From Hyphococcus sp. (lineage in GTDB: Bacteria; Pseudomonadota; Alphaproteobacteria; Caulobacterales; Parvularculaceae): a stretch of DNA of 64,000 bases. The position numbers and the translations under genes are program-made. This document shows, piece by piece, positions 37,223 to 46,127 of the stretch (positions within the stretch are counted from its first letter, which is position 1; each line of letters starts with the position of its first letter). The notes below the pieces were generated by a model. The model did no database searches and was not told the origin of the DNA. It saw nothing but the letters and a program-made list of their open reading frames with translations. The DNA lies in NCBI GenBank assembly GCA_028284345.1, contig JANQRY010000010.1, forward strand, positions 62,001-126,000. The letters run 5' to 3'.

Positions 37223-39334
37223 TCAGCCTTCGAGCTTTGAAAAATCAGCGACCCTTGCTGTCGCGGCGATCAATCGCCTAAGCAGCGCCAGACGGTTGGC
37301 GCGGAGCGCCTCATCCTCCGCGTTGACCGTCACATTTTCGAAAAACGCGTCAAGCGGCGCGCGCAAGGCGCTGAGCGCCGCCATGGCGCCTTCAAAGTCT
37401 TCCGCGGCGACTGCCTTCTCCGCTTTCGCCTCAGCGGTTTCGAGCGCGGCGAACAGGGCTTTTTCTTCCCGCTGATCAAAAGCGGCTTTGTCGATGGACA
37501 GATCCTTCGGCAGCGCGCCCTTTTTGTCTTCCGCCTTCAGAATATTCGCCGCGCGCTTGTAGGCGGCTGCGAGATTTTCACCGTCATCGGTTTTGAGGAA
37601 GGCTTCGAGCGCCTCGAGCTTGGCGACGATGAGAACGAGGTCGTCCTGCAAGTTGTCATCAGCATCGGTCAGCACAGCGTCAATGTGATCGTGGCGGTGG
37701 CCTTTATCGCGGAGATAGACTTTCAGGCGATCGTGGAAGAACGCGAGTAGGTCCGGAATATACGTCTCTGGGCCTGGCCCTTGTAGCCCCTCCTCTCTTT
37801 TGGCGAGGATGGTATCGGCTTTGCCGAGAATTTTTCTTAGCGAGAAATTTTTCGACTGTTTAACGAGTATTTGTATAACGCCTAGCGCCGCTCTTCTTAG
37901 CGCGAACGGATCACTCGAACCCGTCGGCTTTTTGTCAATTGCCCAGAACGCCGTAAGCGTGTCGATCTTGTCGGCGAGCGCCACGGCGATGCTGACAGGC
38001 GCGGTCGGAACGTCGTCGTCCTGCCCCACAGGTTTATAGTGATCGCGAATGGCGTCTGCGATCTCTTCGGACTCGCCTTCTGCAAGCGCATAATACCTAC
38101 CCATCACGCCTTGTAGTTCAGGAAACTCGTATACCATACCTGTAACAAGGTCAGCTTTCGCTAATAAGGCGGCAGACTTCGCTTTGTGAGAAAGTGAACG
38201 AGCGAAACCAAGTTCTTCTCCGATTTCAATACTCAATTCACCGATACGGCGTACTTTTCCGCCAACGGAGTCGTCTTCACCGGCACCTGCGAAAAAAGTC
38301 AGTTCGCTGAGTCGGTCGTTGTTTTCCGAAAGTTTTTTCTTCAAGTCCTGGTTATATAAGTACCAGCCATCGGAAAGCCGCGCCGTTAGCACGCGTTCAT
38401 ACCCTTCGCGCATGGCGGCCCCGCCGTCATGCGCTTCGATATTGGCGACGCAGACAAACCGGTTGGCGAGGCGACCCGTCTTCGGATCTCGGACAGAAAA
38501 ATATTTCTGGTGCCCGCGCATGGAGGCGGTCAGCACTTCGTCGGGCAGTTTCAAAAACTTCTCGTCAAACGATCCCATCAGCGCCACGGGCCATTCGGCG
38601 AGGCCGGCGACTTCACTGAGGAGGCCCGGATCGTCCACAAGCTCCAGCCCCTGCGCCTTGCACAGGGTTGCGGCGTCGGCGGCGATGATCTCCTTGCGTT
38701 CCTCCGCATCGAGAATGACTTTCGCCTCACGCAGTTTCGCCGCGTAGTCGTCAAAGCTCCGCGTCTGGATTGCGCCCGGCGCCATGAAGCGATGGCCCTC
38801 GGTTTCGTCGCCCGCCGCAATGCCGGCGACATCAAACGCAACGGGCTCGCCGTCAAAGACGCAGAGAATACGATGCAGCGGCCGCACCCAGCGCAGATCG
38901 CCGTCCGACCAGCGCATGGATTTCGGCCAGGAAAACCCGCGAATAATGTCCGGGACGGATTCCGCGATGACGGACGCCGTGTCGCGGCCTTTCTGCTCGA
39001 TCACCGCGACATAAAACTCGCCTTTTTTGTCCGACCGCGTCTCGCACTGATCGAGGGAGGAAAGCCCCGCCGATTTCAGGAAGCCGGCGACGGCTTTTTC
39101 CGGCGCGCCGACGCGCGGGCCCTTTTTCTCCTCGCGCCGGTCCGGCTGTCGCGCCGGCAAGCCGGCTGCGACGCAGACCAGACGCCGGGGGCCGGCAAAG
39201 CCCTTGACGCCTTCCGGCATGAACCCCGCGTCGAGCAGCGCCTTGTTGACGGCGCGCGCAAGGTCGTCCGCGGCGCGGGCCTGCATCCGCGCGGGGATTT
39301 CCTCGGAGAAAAGTTCCAGCAAAAGCTCAGACAT
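37223..39334 (-). CDS. glyS: Glycine--tRNA ligase beta subunit
   Basis: The protein is 703 aa (MSELLLELFSEEIPARMQ), normal for the bacterial alpha2-beta2 enzyme. Conserved segments: FSWPKSMRWSDGDLRWVRPLHRILCVFDG, GHRFMAPG, FVCVANIEAHDGGAAMREGYERVL, GRYYALAEGESEEIADAIRDHYKPVGQDD, and SIAVALADKIDTLTAFWAIDKKPTGSSDPFALRRAALGVIQI. The beta subunit binds tRNA-Gly. glyQ is 2.3 kb away on the same strand rather than adjacent. Two internal patches (about 37800-37920 and 38100-38340) have 43-50% GC, well below the flanks; see findings. Confidence 0.97.
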   Translation of the reverse strand: MSELLLELFSEEIPARMQARAADDLARAVNKALLDAGFMPEGVKGFAGPRRLVCVAAGLPARQPDRREEKKGPRVGAPEKAVAGFLKSAGLSSLDQCETRSDKKGEFYVAVIEQKGRDTASVIAESVPDIIRGFSWPKSMRWSDGDLRWVRPLHRILCVFDGEPVAFDVAGIAAGDETEGHRFMAPGAIQTRSFDDYAAKLREAKVILDAEERKEIIAADAATLCKAQGLELVDDPGLLSEVAGLAEWPVALMGSFDEKFLKLPDEVLTASMRGHQKYFSVRDPKTGRLANRFVCVANIEAHDGGAAMREGYERVLTARLSDGWYLYNQDLKKKLSENNDRLSELTFFAGAGEDDSVGGKVRRIGELSIEIGEELGFARSLSHKAKSAALLAKADLVTGMVYEFPELQGVMGRYYALAEGESEEIADAIRDHYKPVGQDDDVPTAPVSIAVALADKIDTLTAFWAIDKKPTGSSDPFALRRAALGVIQILVKQSKNFSLRKILGKADTILAKREEGLQGPGPETYIPDLLAFFHDRLKVYLRDKGHRHDHIDAVLTDADDNLQDDLVLIVAKLEALEAFLKTDDGENLAAAYKRAANILKAEDKKGALPKDLSIDKAAFDQREEKALFAALETAEAKAEKAVAAEDFEGAMAALSALRAPLDAFFENVTVNAEDEALRANRLALLRRLIAATARVADFSKLEG

Positions 39335-39476
39335 GAGCGCGGGTTCTAGAAGGCGTCCCGCGTCGCCGCAATAGGCGTTCGCGCGTCAGAGCATATGGTG
39401 GCTTCGGGTGCAGAGGAGGAAATCGCCCGGGCCCTGTTTGCGGTCCCTTCCATCATGCGGCTGATAAAATGCGAGA

Positions 39477-39803
39477 TCACGAAAGATCAACCGGCTCCAG
39501 CGGCGTGAAGAGATCGTTCGCCCCTTCGACCTTCGCAATCGCCGTGTAATCGCAGACGGCGCCGAAGCGCTCCCACATGGCGGCGACCGCCGGGTTTTCG
39601 TGGGCCTCAGCGATGGCGTCTTCCGATTTCCAGCGGAACACCTCAACGATGGTCCCGTCCTTGGCGCGGCCGGCGAGCGACGGGCCGCCGCCAACCAACC
39701 CTTCCGCGCGCAAGGTCGGGAGATGCGTCTTCATCTCCGCCAGCAGTTCCTTTTCCTTGCCGCGTTTCGGCCGGTAGCAGGCGATCACCATGACTTCAGA
39801 CAT
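39477..39803 (-). CDS. Antibiotic-biosynthesis-monooxygenase-like (ABM fold) small protein
   Basis: The protein is 108 aa from ATG 39803 (MSEVMVIACYRPKRGKEKELLAEMKTHLPTLR). The single ferredoxin-like domain with VEVFRWKSEDAIAEAHENPAVAAMWERF is typical of ABM/YgiN-like dimers, often small-molecule monooxygenases or isomerases. It starts 13 bp after mtgA and precedes glyS by 142 bp. Function is not visible. Confidence 0.75.
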   Translation of the reverse strand: MSEVMVIACYRPKRGKEKELLAEMKTHLPTLRAEGLVGGGPSLAGRAKDGTIVEVFRWKSEDAIAEAHENPAVAAMWERFGAVCDYTAIAKVEGANDLFTPLEPVDLS

Positions 39804-39816
39804 AGCCCATGCTCCT

Positions 39817-40560
39817 TCATTTTCTGACGCAGGCGTCAAGACCGTCCCGGCGCACCTGATCCATCCGTTTACGGACGGTGACGACGCGGCCGCGCACATA
39901 AGGGCCCGGCGGATTGACGCGCCATTTATGCGGGTTCGGCAGGACCGACGCCAACAGCGCCGCCTCTTGTTTGTTGAGATCGCGCGCCGCTTTCCCGAAC
40001 CGCGCCCTGGCGGCGGCCTCGGCGCCGAACAGCCCGTCGCCCCATTCGGCCACGTTGAGATAGACCTCCATAACGCGGCGTTTCGGCCAGAAGGTTTCAA
40101 TTAGCGTCGTCATCCACGCTTCGACGCCCTTGCGCGCCCAGCCGCCGCCATTCCACAGAAAGGCGTTCTTCGCCGTCTGCTGCGAGATGGTCGAGGCGCC
40201 GCGCAGGCGTTTGCCGTTTTCCGCCTCATTCATCGCCTCTTCGATAGCTTTGAAATCAATGCCGTTGTGAAGGCAGAAACGCGTGTCTTCCGCGGCGATC
40301 ACGGCGGTAACGAGATTGGGCGATATCTGTTCGAGCGGCGTCCAGGGATGCAGGATGACGTCGCCGGATAGTTTCCGTTGCAGCATGGTCAGCGTGCCCG
40401 GCGGCGCGATAACGCGATAGGCGCCGGCCCAGACGACAGAAAGCGCAATGACGCCGACGCCGGCCAACGCCATCCCGCGCGTGACAATCGTCAGCCGGTC
40501 GAGCGTCGAACGCTCGGACCAGCCTTTCCTGGTTCGTTTTTTCTTCGGCGCGCGCACCAT
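39817..40560 (-). CDS. mtgA: Monofunctional biosynthetic peptidoglycan glycosyltransferase
   Basis: The protein is 247 aa with an N-terminal membrane anchor (MALAGVGVIALSVVWAGAY) and a GT51 domain: AAEDTRFCLHNGIDFKAIEEAM carries the catalytic Glu of EDxxF, then RGASTISQQTAKNAFLW and RRVMEVYLNVAEWGDGLFGAEAAARARF. It polymerises lipid II glycan on the periplasmic face of the inner membrane. There is no transpeptidase domain. It lies between the DUF1761 and ABM-like genes in the glyQ-glyS interval. Confidence 0.95.
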   Translation of the reverse strand: MVRAPKKKRTRKGWSERSTLDRLTIVTRGMALAGVGVIALSVVWAGAYRVIAPPGTLTMLQRKLSGDVILHPWTPLEQISPNLVTAVIAAEDTRFCLHNGIDFKAIEEAMNEAENGKRLRGASTISQQTAKNAFLWNGGGWARKGVEAWMTTLIETFWPKRRVMEVYLNVAEWGDGLFGAEAAARARFGKAARDLNKQEAALLASVLPNPHKWRVNPPGPYVRGRVVTVRKRMDQVRRDGLDACVRK

Positions 40561-40595
40561 GCGCCGAAGCTAACCATAAATTTTGCAGCGCGTCT

Positions 40596-41006
40596 TTATT
40601 TCATTGCGGCAAGGATTATGGCGGCGAGCAGCCAGCCGACCAGCAGGTGCGACGCATCGATCAAAAACAGATCAATGGAGTGCGCCGGCGTATAGGCGAG
40701 ACCGTAAAGCGCCATGGTCAGCCCGAACGCCGCCCAGACGAGCAGCGTCTTTTGCACAGCGTCGCCGATCGACTGAACATTGGCCCACTGCAACACCTTG
40801 CCGATGCCGATGACCGTCAACAGTGAAATGAGCACGCCAACCGCCATCCATCCGGGACTCGACCCTTCAAAGTCCGCTTCCGTGTGGCCGGCCGCCGCCA
40901 TCCACACGTCCATGAACAGAACGCCGTACCAGAGAAACCCGACCAAATAGAATGCAAGCGTCGCAAGAATCAGCGGCAGCAATTTGATACCGAACACTTT
41001 GGGCAT
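40596..41006 (-). CDS. DUF1761-family small membrane protein
   Basis: The protein is 136 aa with four hydrophobic segments: LLPLILATLAFYLVGFLWYGVLF, GWMAVGVLISLLTVIGIGKVL, LLVWAAFGLTMALYGLAYT and ASHLLVGWLLAAIILAAM. The FYLVGFLWYGVLFMDVWM start and the spacing match DUF1761 membrane proteins, whose function is unknown. It sits between YtoQ and mtgA in the minus-strand group. Confidence 0.8.
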   Translation of the reverse strand: MPKVFGIKLLPLILATLAFYLVGFLWYGVLFMDVWMAAAGHTEADFEGSSPGWMAVGVLISLLTVIGIGKVLQWANVQSIGDAVQKTLLVWAAFGLTMALYGLAYTPAHSIDLFLIDASHLLVGWLLAAIILAAMK

Positions 41007-41165
41007 GATTTATCTCCCGTGGCTGATGGCGCGATTTTATCGCAACGGGCGCGCCGTGAAAAGCAACGTAGCCGGATATTCCGTCAACGAAATATTACTG
41101 GAAACAAAACGGGATTAGCCGTTGTGCGCCGCAAAACGCGGCTTTGCGCGGGGCGTCAAAGTAGG

Positions 41166-41630
41166 TCAGTCCGTATAACCTGCGAGCCGTCCGTCGATCA
41201 CATACTCAAGGATCCTGACGACCTCCGCCGGAGTTTCGGTAACGGCGAGCGCCGCGGCGTCGATTTCTTTGAGGGCGTGCTGGTGATCGGCCCCGTGCAT
41301 CACTACGAGCGGCTTGCCGAGCGCCGCCGCAACGCCGGCGTCAAACGCCGCATTCCATTGCTTGTACTTCTCGCCAAAGCGGACAACGACAATGTCGGCC
41401 CGGCGAATAAGCGTTGACGTGCGAATGGCGTTGATCTTTGCGCCCTTGTGGTCATGCCAGAACTTGTCGTCTTCGGCCCCGAGGATTGCGACCCCGCAAT
41501 CATCGGAAGCGGCGTGGTCCGTGACGGGCGACGTGAATGATACGTCGAGACCGGCGCGCGTCGCGCCCGCAGCAATCTCTTCGCGCCAGTCGGTGTGGAT
41601 TTCACCGGATAGATAAACGGTCCAACTCAT
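41166..41630 (-). CDS. YtoQ-family protein
   Basis: The protein is 154 aa and follows the YtoQ pattern: MSWTVYLSGEIHTDWREEI, SPVTDHAASDDCGVAILG, KFWHDHKGAKINAIRT, RRADIVVVRFGEKYKQWNAAFDAGVAAALGKPLVVMH. The fold resembles nucleoside 2-deoxyribosyltransferase-like proteins, but no activity is established for this family as far as I know. It lies 33 bp from the glyQ stop on the same strand. Confidence 0.82.
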   Translation of the reverse strand: MSWTVYLSGEIHTDWREEIAAGATRAGLDVSFTSPVTDHAASDDCGVAILGAEDDKFWHDHKGAKINAIRTSTLIRRADIVVVRFGEKYKQWNAAFDAGVAAALGKPLVVMHGADHQHALKEIDAAALAVTETPAEVVRILEYVIDGRLAGYTD

Positions 41631-41663
41631 CTTTTCGATCCATGTTTGCGTTCAAGCGATGCG

Positions 41664-42602
41664 TCACGCCTCTGCGTAGTCAACGACGCCGGCGCCGTCG
41701 GTCTGCCCCTGCGGGCTGTCGAGCCAGGCTTTGCAACAGCTTTGCGCCAGGGCGCGCACGCGGAGGATATAGGACTGGCGCTCGGCAACCGAGATCACAC
41801 CGCGCGCATCGAGAAGATTGAAGATATGCGAGGCCTTGACGCATTGCTCGTAGGCCGGCAGCGGATAAGCCGTCCCGGCCTTTTCGCCGGCTTCAAGGAT
41901 AGCGGCGCAGGCGGCTTCGGCCTCCTTGAACTGCCGGAACAACACGTCCGTGTCGGCGATTTCAAAATTATAGGCCGACTGTTCCACCTCATTCTGGTGG
42001 AACACGTCGCCATAGGTGAAGGGCGCTCCGTCGGGCTTGGCGCCGCCATAAACAAGGTCGAACCCGTTATCGACCCCTTGCACATACATGGCGAGGCGTT
42101 CGAGCCCGTAGGTGATTTCGCCGGTGACGGGCTTGCAGTCGAAGCCGCCCACCTGCTGGAAATAGGTGAACTGCGTCACCTCCATGCCGTCGCACCAGAC
42201 TTCCCAGCCGAGCCCCCAGGCGCCCAGCGTCGGGCTTTCCCAGTCGTCCTCGACAAAACGTATGTCGTGTACGGAGCGGTCGACCCCGATGGCGTCGAGA
42301 GAGCCGAGATAAAGCGCCTGAATGTTCTCCGGCGACGGTTTCAGAACCACCTGAAACTGATAATAATGCTGGAAGCGGTTTGGGTTAGCGCCGTAGCGCC
42401 CGTCCGTCGGGCGCCGGCAGGGCTGCACATAGGCCGCGTTCCACGGTTTGGGGCCGAGCGAGCGCAGCGTCGTCGCCGGGTGAAACGTTCCCGCCCCCAT
42501 TTCCATGTCATAAGGTTGCAGGATGACGCAGCCATTCGCCGCCCAGTAATTCTGCAGCGTGAGAATCAAATCCTGAAACGTTTTGGCCGGCGCGTTTTTC
42601 AT
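41664..42602 (-). CDS. glyQ: Glycine--tRNA ligase alpha subunit
   Basis: The protein is 312 aa: [103 protein letters not shown]. It is the class II catalytic subunit that adenylates glycine and pairs with GlyS. It is the first unit of the glyQ ... glyS gene group, four genes ahead of glyS. Confidence 0.98.
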   Translation of the reverse strand: MKNAPAKTFQDLILTLQNYWAANGCVILQPYDMEMGAGTFHPATTLRSLGPKPWNAAYVQPCRRPTDGRYGANPNRFQHYYQFQVVLKPSPENIQALYLGSLDAIGVDRSVHDIRFVEDDWESPTLGAWGLGWEVWCDGMEVTQFTYFQQVGGFDCKPVTGEITYGLERLAMYVQGVDNGFDLVYGGAKPDGAPFTYGDVFHQNEVEQSAYNFEIADTDVLFRQFKEAEAACAAILEAGEKAGTAYPLPAYEQCVKASHIFNLLDARGVISVAERQSYILRVRALAQSCCKAWLDSPQGQTDGAGVVDYAEA

Positions 42603-42695
42603 GGGTCTCTGATCGTGCTGAAAACGCGCCGGACGCTAGGGGCGCCGCCGGAACGGGTCAAGCCTTGCGCGTCCGTCGGCGCCTTCGCCGAATTG

Positions 42696-43745
42696 TCAGC
42701 TTAACGCCGCCATGGCCTCAACGATGCGCGCCGATTCCCGGACCGGCGGCGGCACGTTGAGCGCGTCCTGATAAAACCGCAGGGCCGCGCCTCGCTCGCC
42801 CGCAAGCTCCGCAATCACGGCCTTGCCCACGAGCGCTTCGTAATTATCCGGCGCATATTCGAGGAGGCGCGACAGAATCGATTCCGCTTCCATCGCATCG
42901 CCCCTCGCGCCGGCGCATAAGCCGACGTCAACCATGGCGCCGAGGGCCCAGGCGTCGGTCTGCAACGTCGCTTCGGCGTTGTTGCAATAGGCGGGCGTCA
43001 GCGACTTGCCGAGGAGCGTGTCGATGCGCCCGGCGAAATCCCGCTCGACCTTTACCGCCAGCGACTGGCTAGGCCGCAGGGTCGGCGTGCCGACGGCCAC
43101 GGATTCTTCAATGGGCTGCACTTTCGCCAGGATCGGCGGCGACAATCGCTCCGGCGCGGCCAGTCTGGCGAATACGGTCAGACGTTCGCCGGCGGTTTCC
43201 CTTAAGGCCGGCGCGGCGGCGATGGTCTGAGGCCTGACCGCCGCCGCGGCGACGATGTTGTCGGGTTTGGTTGTTTCCCGGATCGGGGGCGGCGCCGCTG
43301 CGACCGTCTCCGGTTGCTCGGCCTCGACCTCGCCCGGATCCTGAAAATAAAGATCGAGACAGGCCGCTTCGCGCCCGCCGACATTGCAAGGGACAGCGTC
43401 CATCTCCGTCAGCGCTCCGTCATAGCGGACGACCAGCGCCGAGCCGCCGCTCATGACAATGGAGTCGAGGCGCAGGGCGCGCGTGCCCGCATCGGAAATA
43501 TCGAGTTCAAACGCATCGGCCGACCCGGGCAGGAAAAATGCGCCGTCGCCGCGCGGTTCCGGCGCGCATGGTGTTTCGCAAAACAGCGCGATTCGCGTTT
43601 GCAAACCGCGCTCGCCCACGCGAATATCCGTGATCAGAGGTTGCGCCGGCGCGTCATCCGTCAGCGCCACCGCGCCGGCGCCGGCGAGCACGAAAAGGCT
43701 CGCCCCCAGCGCGGCCGAAACGAATATGCGGGAATGCCGAATCAT
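42696..43745 (-). CDS. Exported protein with a C-terminal TPR-like region, function unknown
   Basis: The protein is 349 aa with a signal peptide (SAALGASLFVLAGAGAVALTDD). The N-terminal half (40-135) is a beta-rich region with two cysteine pairs (CETPC and CNVGGREAAC) that may be disulfide-bonded in the periplasm. A Pro/Ala-rich linker (150-205) and a C-terminal part with TPR-like helices follow (AMEAESILSRLLEYAPDNYEALVGKAVIAELAGERGAALRFYQDAL). I do not recognise a family. It lies 93 bp upstream of glyQ. Confidence 0.7.
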   Translation of the reverse strand: MIRHSRIFVSAALGASLFVLAGAGAVALTDDAPAQPLITDIRVGERGLQTRIALFCETPCAPEPRGDGAFFLPGSADAFELDISDAGTRALRLDSIVMSGGSALVVRYDGALTEMDAVPCNVGGREAACLDLYFQDPGEVEAEQPETVAAAPPPIRETTKPDNIVAAAAVRPQTIAAAPALRETAGERLTVFARLAAPERLSPPILAKVQPIEESVAVGTPTLRPSQSLAVKVERDFAGRIDTLLGKSLTPAYCNNAEATLQTDAWALGAMVDVGLCAGARGDAMEAESILSRLLEYAPDNYEALVGKAVIAELAGERGAALRFYQDALNVPPPVRESARIVEAMAALS

Positions 43746-43835
43746 CTGCGCGTCGCCCGTTTAAAGCCGTAGCGTTAATCATCTTCAGAGTCGGAGGGCG
43801 CGGTCAACGCAATCGGCCGGCCTGTTGAGAAAAAG

Positions 43836-43866
43836 AAAACGCGCCCCGAAAGGCGCGTTTTCCTTA
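43836..43866. terminator. Strong intrinsic terminator after the nonapeptide-repeat gene
   Basis: The perfect 10-bp stem AAAACGCGCC (43836-43845)/GGCGCGTTTT (43852-43861) has a 6-nt loop. On the minus strand it is followed by TTTTCTTTTTCTC, placing it 20 bp after the repeat gene stop. Confidence 0.85.
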
Positions 43867-43884
43867 CCCGAACAGCCTTCGCGA

Positions 43885-44769
43885 TCAGTAGTTTCGATAG
43901 CTCCGGCGGCTGCCCGCCTTGATATAGGGATAGCCGTAAGCATCGTAGCAAAGCAGGGCCACTTCCGTGTAGCGGCCGCGGCGCCGGCTCTTCGACACGA
44001 CCTGACAGTCGCCGATATAGCTCGCCCTGAACAGTTCATAGCCGAAGCTCACCACGAACCAGCCAATCGGATCGTAGCCAGGGTTGTAGTAAAACCGACC
44101 ATGGGGGCCGTAATAACCATGCGCGTAACGGCCTCTGCCGTAACGGTGCGCCCGCCGGTGGCGACGATCATAGCGACGGTGATCCCGGTGATAACCATAG
44201 CGCCTATGGTCGCGCCGATGATCGTAACGGCGATGGTCCCGTCGGTGATCATAGCGGCGGTGGTCGCGACGGTGATCGTAGCGCCGGTGATCGCGCCGAT
44301 GATCATAGCGGCGGTGGTCCCGTCGGTGATCATAGCGGCGATGATCGCGACGGTGGTCAGCGCGACGGTGATCGCGGCGATGGTCCGCCCGCCGGTGGTC
44401 CCGACGATTGTCGTAGCGCCGGTGCTCCCGGCGGTGTTCCGAACGCCGCTCGCCGCGGCGCCCTTCGGCCCGCGGTTGGCGATGGTGCACTTCGCCCCGG
44501 CGGCCGTCGCGGCCGCCGCGATGATTGTGGTCGCGTCGCCGATCGCCGCGTTCGCCGCCGCGCCGGTCGCCGCGTCGTTCCCCACGACGGTCGCCGCGGT
44601 CGCGCTCGTCGAGCATGGCGATCTGGATCGTTTCGGAAAATTCGGGCGTCGTCTTCGCGCCCGATGTGGATGACGATGTCTCCGCCGCAGACGCAGCGCC
44701 AGCCATCGCCGATAAACTGATACTGAGGACCGCGCCAAAGGCGGCCCGCCTTATGTCCATCAAGGGCAT
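43885..44769 (-). CDS. Exported His/Arg/Asp nonapeptide-repeat protein
   Basis: The protein is 294 aa from ATG 44769 (AAGGAG 8 nt upstream). A signal peptide (residues 1-29, ending GAASAA) is followed by a Gly/Arg/Asp-rich part. Ten 9-residue units of RRDHRRYDH type fill residues 113-202 (Y or A at position 7). The C-terminal part is Gly/Tyr-rich then compact (GWFVVSFGYELFRASYIGDCQVV, ALLCYDAYGYPYIKAG) with two cysteines. The repeat is very basic and His-rich, so binding of metal, nucleic acid or polyanions is possible, but unproven. I know no named family for it. Confidence 0.75.
   Translation of the reverse strand: MPLMDIRRAAFGAVLSISLSAMAGAASAAETSSSTSGAKTTPEFSETIQIAMLDERDRGDRRGERRGDRRGGERGDRRRDHNHRGGRDGRRGEVHHRQPRAEGRRGERRSEHRREHRRYDNRRDHRRADHRRDHRRADHRRDHRRYDHRRDHRRYDHRRDHRRYDHRRDHRRYDHRRDHRRYDHRRDHRRYGYHRDHRRYDRRHRRAHRYGRGRYAHGYYGPHGRFYYNPGYDPIGWFVVSFGYELFRASYIGDCQVVSKSRRRGRYTEVALLCYDAYGYPYIKAGSRRSYRNY
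44164..44433 (-). repeat. Ten tandem 27-bp units inside the nonapeptide-repeat gene
   Basis: The stretch consists of 27-bp units encoding RRDHRR(Y/A)DH. The DNA copies differ at third positions and in one residue, so the repeats are not a recent perfect expansion. The opposite strand is also open through the repeat, a side effect of the biased codons. Confidence 0.85.
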
Positions 44770-45017
44770 TCGCTTCTCCTTGAAGTTAAGCGAGGCCCCC
44801 TTGCGCCCGCGATGATTGTGCGCCCGATGATTAATGTCCGTCAATGATTCGGAGACAATTAGTTACGCACAAATGCGCGATAATTCCTTGAAATATGGCG
44901 AAAACGCGGCGAATGTGGCGCGACTATGGCGCTCATGCTGCGTATACGGACAAATGGGGCGGAAATGCGGCGACGCGAGAATGGTGATGATGCGAATCTC
45001 CATATGCTGTTCGCGCA

Positions 45018-46127
45018 ATGAACGGTCCGCCCTTCACATTTCTGGAATTCTTCGCCGGCGGCGGCATGGCGCAGCTGGGACTTGGGGAAAACTGGCGCTG
45101 CCTGTTCGCTAACGACGTCGACCCCTCAAAATGCGTGGCCTATCGCGAAAATTTCGGCGGCGACGTCTTGATCGAGGGGTCGATCGCCGATTTGGGCGTC
45201 GACGACCTGCCGCGCGCACGCGCCGATCTCGCCTGGGCGTCGTTTCCCTGTCAGGACCTTTCGCTCGCGGGCGCCCGGGGCGGCATGGGCGCCGCGCGAA
45301 GCGGCCTTTTCTTTGAGTTCTGGCGGCTGATCGAAGCGCTGCAGGCAAGGTCGCAGGCGCCGCGGATCATCGTTCTTGAAAACGTGCCCGGCCTCCTCAC
45401 CTCAAATGGCGGCCGCGATTTCGAGCGTGTTGTGCGTTTGCTGCAGGGCGCCGGGTATGACGCGGCCGCAGGCGTTCTCGACGCCGCGGCGTTTGCCCCG
45501 CAGTCGCGCCAACGCTTGTTCATTGTCGGCTTTGCGCAATCGCTAGCGGGCGAGGTTCGGCGCAACCTTGCAAAAGCCGAAGACGCCCCCGCGCTGCCCA
45601 TGATGGAAGGCTGGGGCGCGGCGCATTTGCCGACGCCGCGGACGCGGCGCAATGTTCATCTCGACGATATTATCGACTGGCTGCATCCGGACTGGGACAG
45701 CGACGCAAAAACCAATACGCTGATGGCGCAGATGACAACGCTTCAGCGCAATCGACTGGATGCAATCTTGGAAAGCGGCGCGCGCCGCGCCGGAGCCGGC
45801 TTTCGGCGCACGCGCCGCGAGCATGGCAATGCGGTGCAGCGGTTCGAAGCGCGCTTCGACGGGCTCGCCGGATGTCTGCGCACGCCGGCCGGCGGTTCCT
45901 CGCGTCAGGTCCTGATTGCTGTCGAACACGGCGTCGTCAGAACGCGGCTGATGTCGCCGCGCGAGGCCGCGCGCCTGATGGGCCTGCCGGAAGACTATAA
46001 GCTGCCCGAGCGCGCCAATGCGGCGCTCAAACTGTGCGGCGACGGCGTTTGCGTCCCGGTCGTGCGCTGGCTGGCGGAGAACATTCTGGAGCCGGCGCTC
46101 GCACCCGTCCGCGCGGACGCGGCGTAA
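45018..46127 (+). CDS. DNA (cytosine-5-)-methyltransferase
   Basis: The protein is 369 aa. C5-MTase motifs: I FFAGGGM (residues 11-17), IV SFPCQDLSLAG with catalytic Cys78, VI ENVPGL (121), VIII QSRQRLFIVG, IX REAARLMGLPEDY and X GDGVCVPVVRWLAENIL. It methylates cytosine C5 in a short DNA site; the target region between VIII and IX cannot be read for specificity. vsr follows with a 1-bp TAATG overlap. No restriction endonuclease gene is adjacent, so it is either solitary or has lost its partner. Confidence 0.93.
   Translation: MNGPPFTFLEFFAGGGMAQLGLGENWRCLFANDVDPSKCVAYRENFGGDVLIEGSIADLGVDDLPRARADLAWASFPCQDLSLAGARGGMGAARSGLFFEFWRLIEALQARSQAPRIIVLENVPGLLTSNGGRDFERVVRLLQGAGYDAAAGVLDAAAFAPQSRQRLFIVGFAQSLAGEVRRNLAKAEDAPALPMMEGWGAAHLPTPRTRRNVHLDDIIDWLHPDWDSDAKTNTLMAQMTTLQRNRLDAILESGARRAGAGFRRTRREHGNAVQRFEARFDGLAGCLRTPAGGSSRQVLIAVEHGVVRTRLMSPREAARLMGLPEDYKLPERANAALKLCGDGVCVPVVRWLAENILEPALAPVRADAA

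Noticed and set aside
43825..44673. Long hydrophobic open frame on the plus strand opposite the nonapeptide-repeat gene
   Set aside because: Its Val/Ile/Ala pattern is simply the complement of the His/Arg/Asp repeat; it has no ribosome site, and the minus-strand gene has a signal peptide, ribosome site and terminator.
44845..45017. Possible promoter-regulatory island before the cytosine methyltransferase, with repeated AATGCGGCG-like words
   Set aside because: The words vary in spacing and sequence, so I cannot define a repeat or operator.
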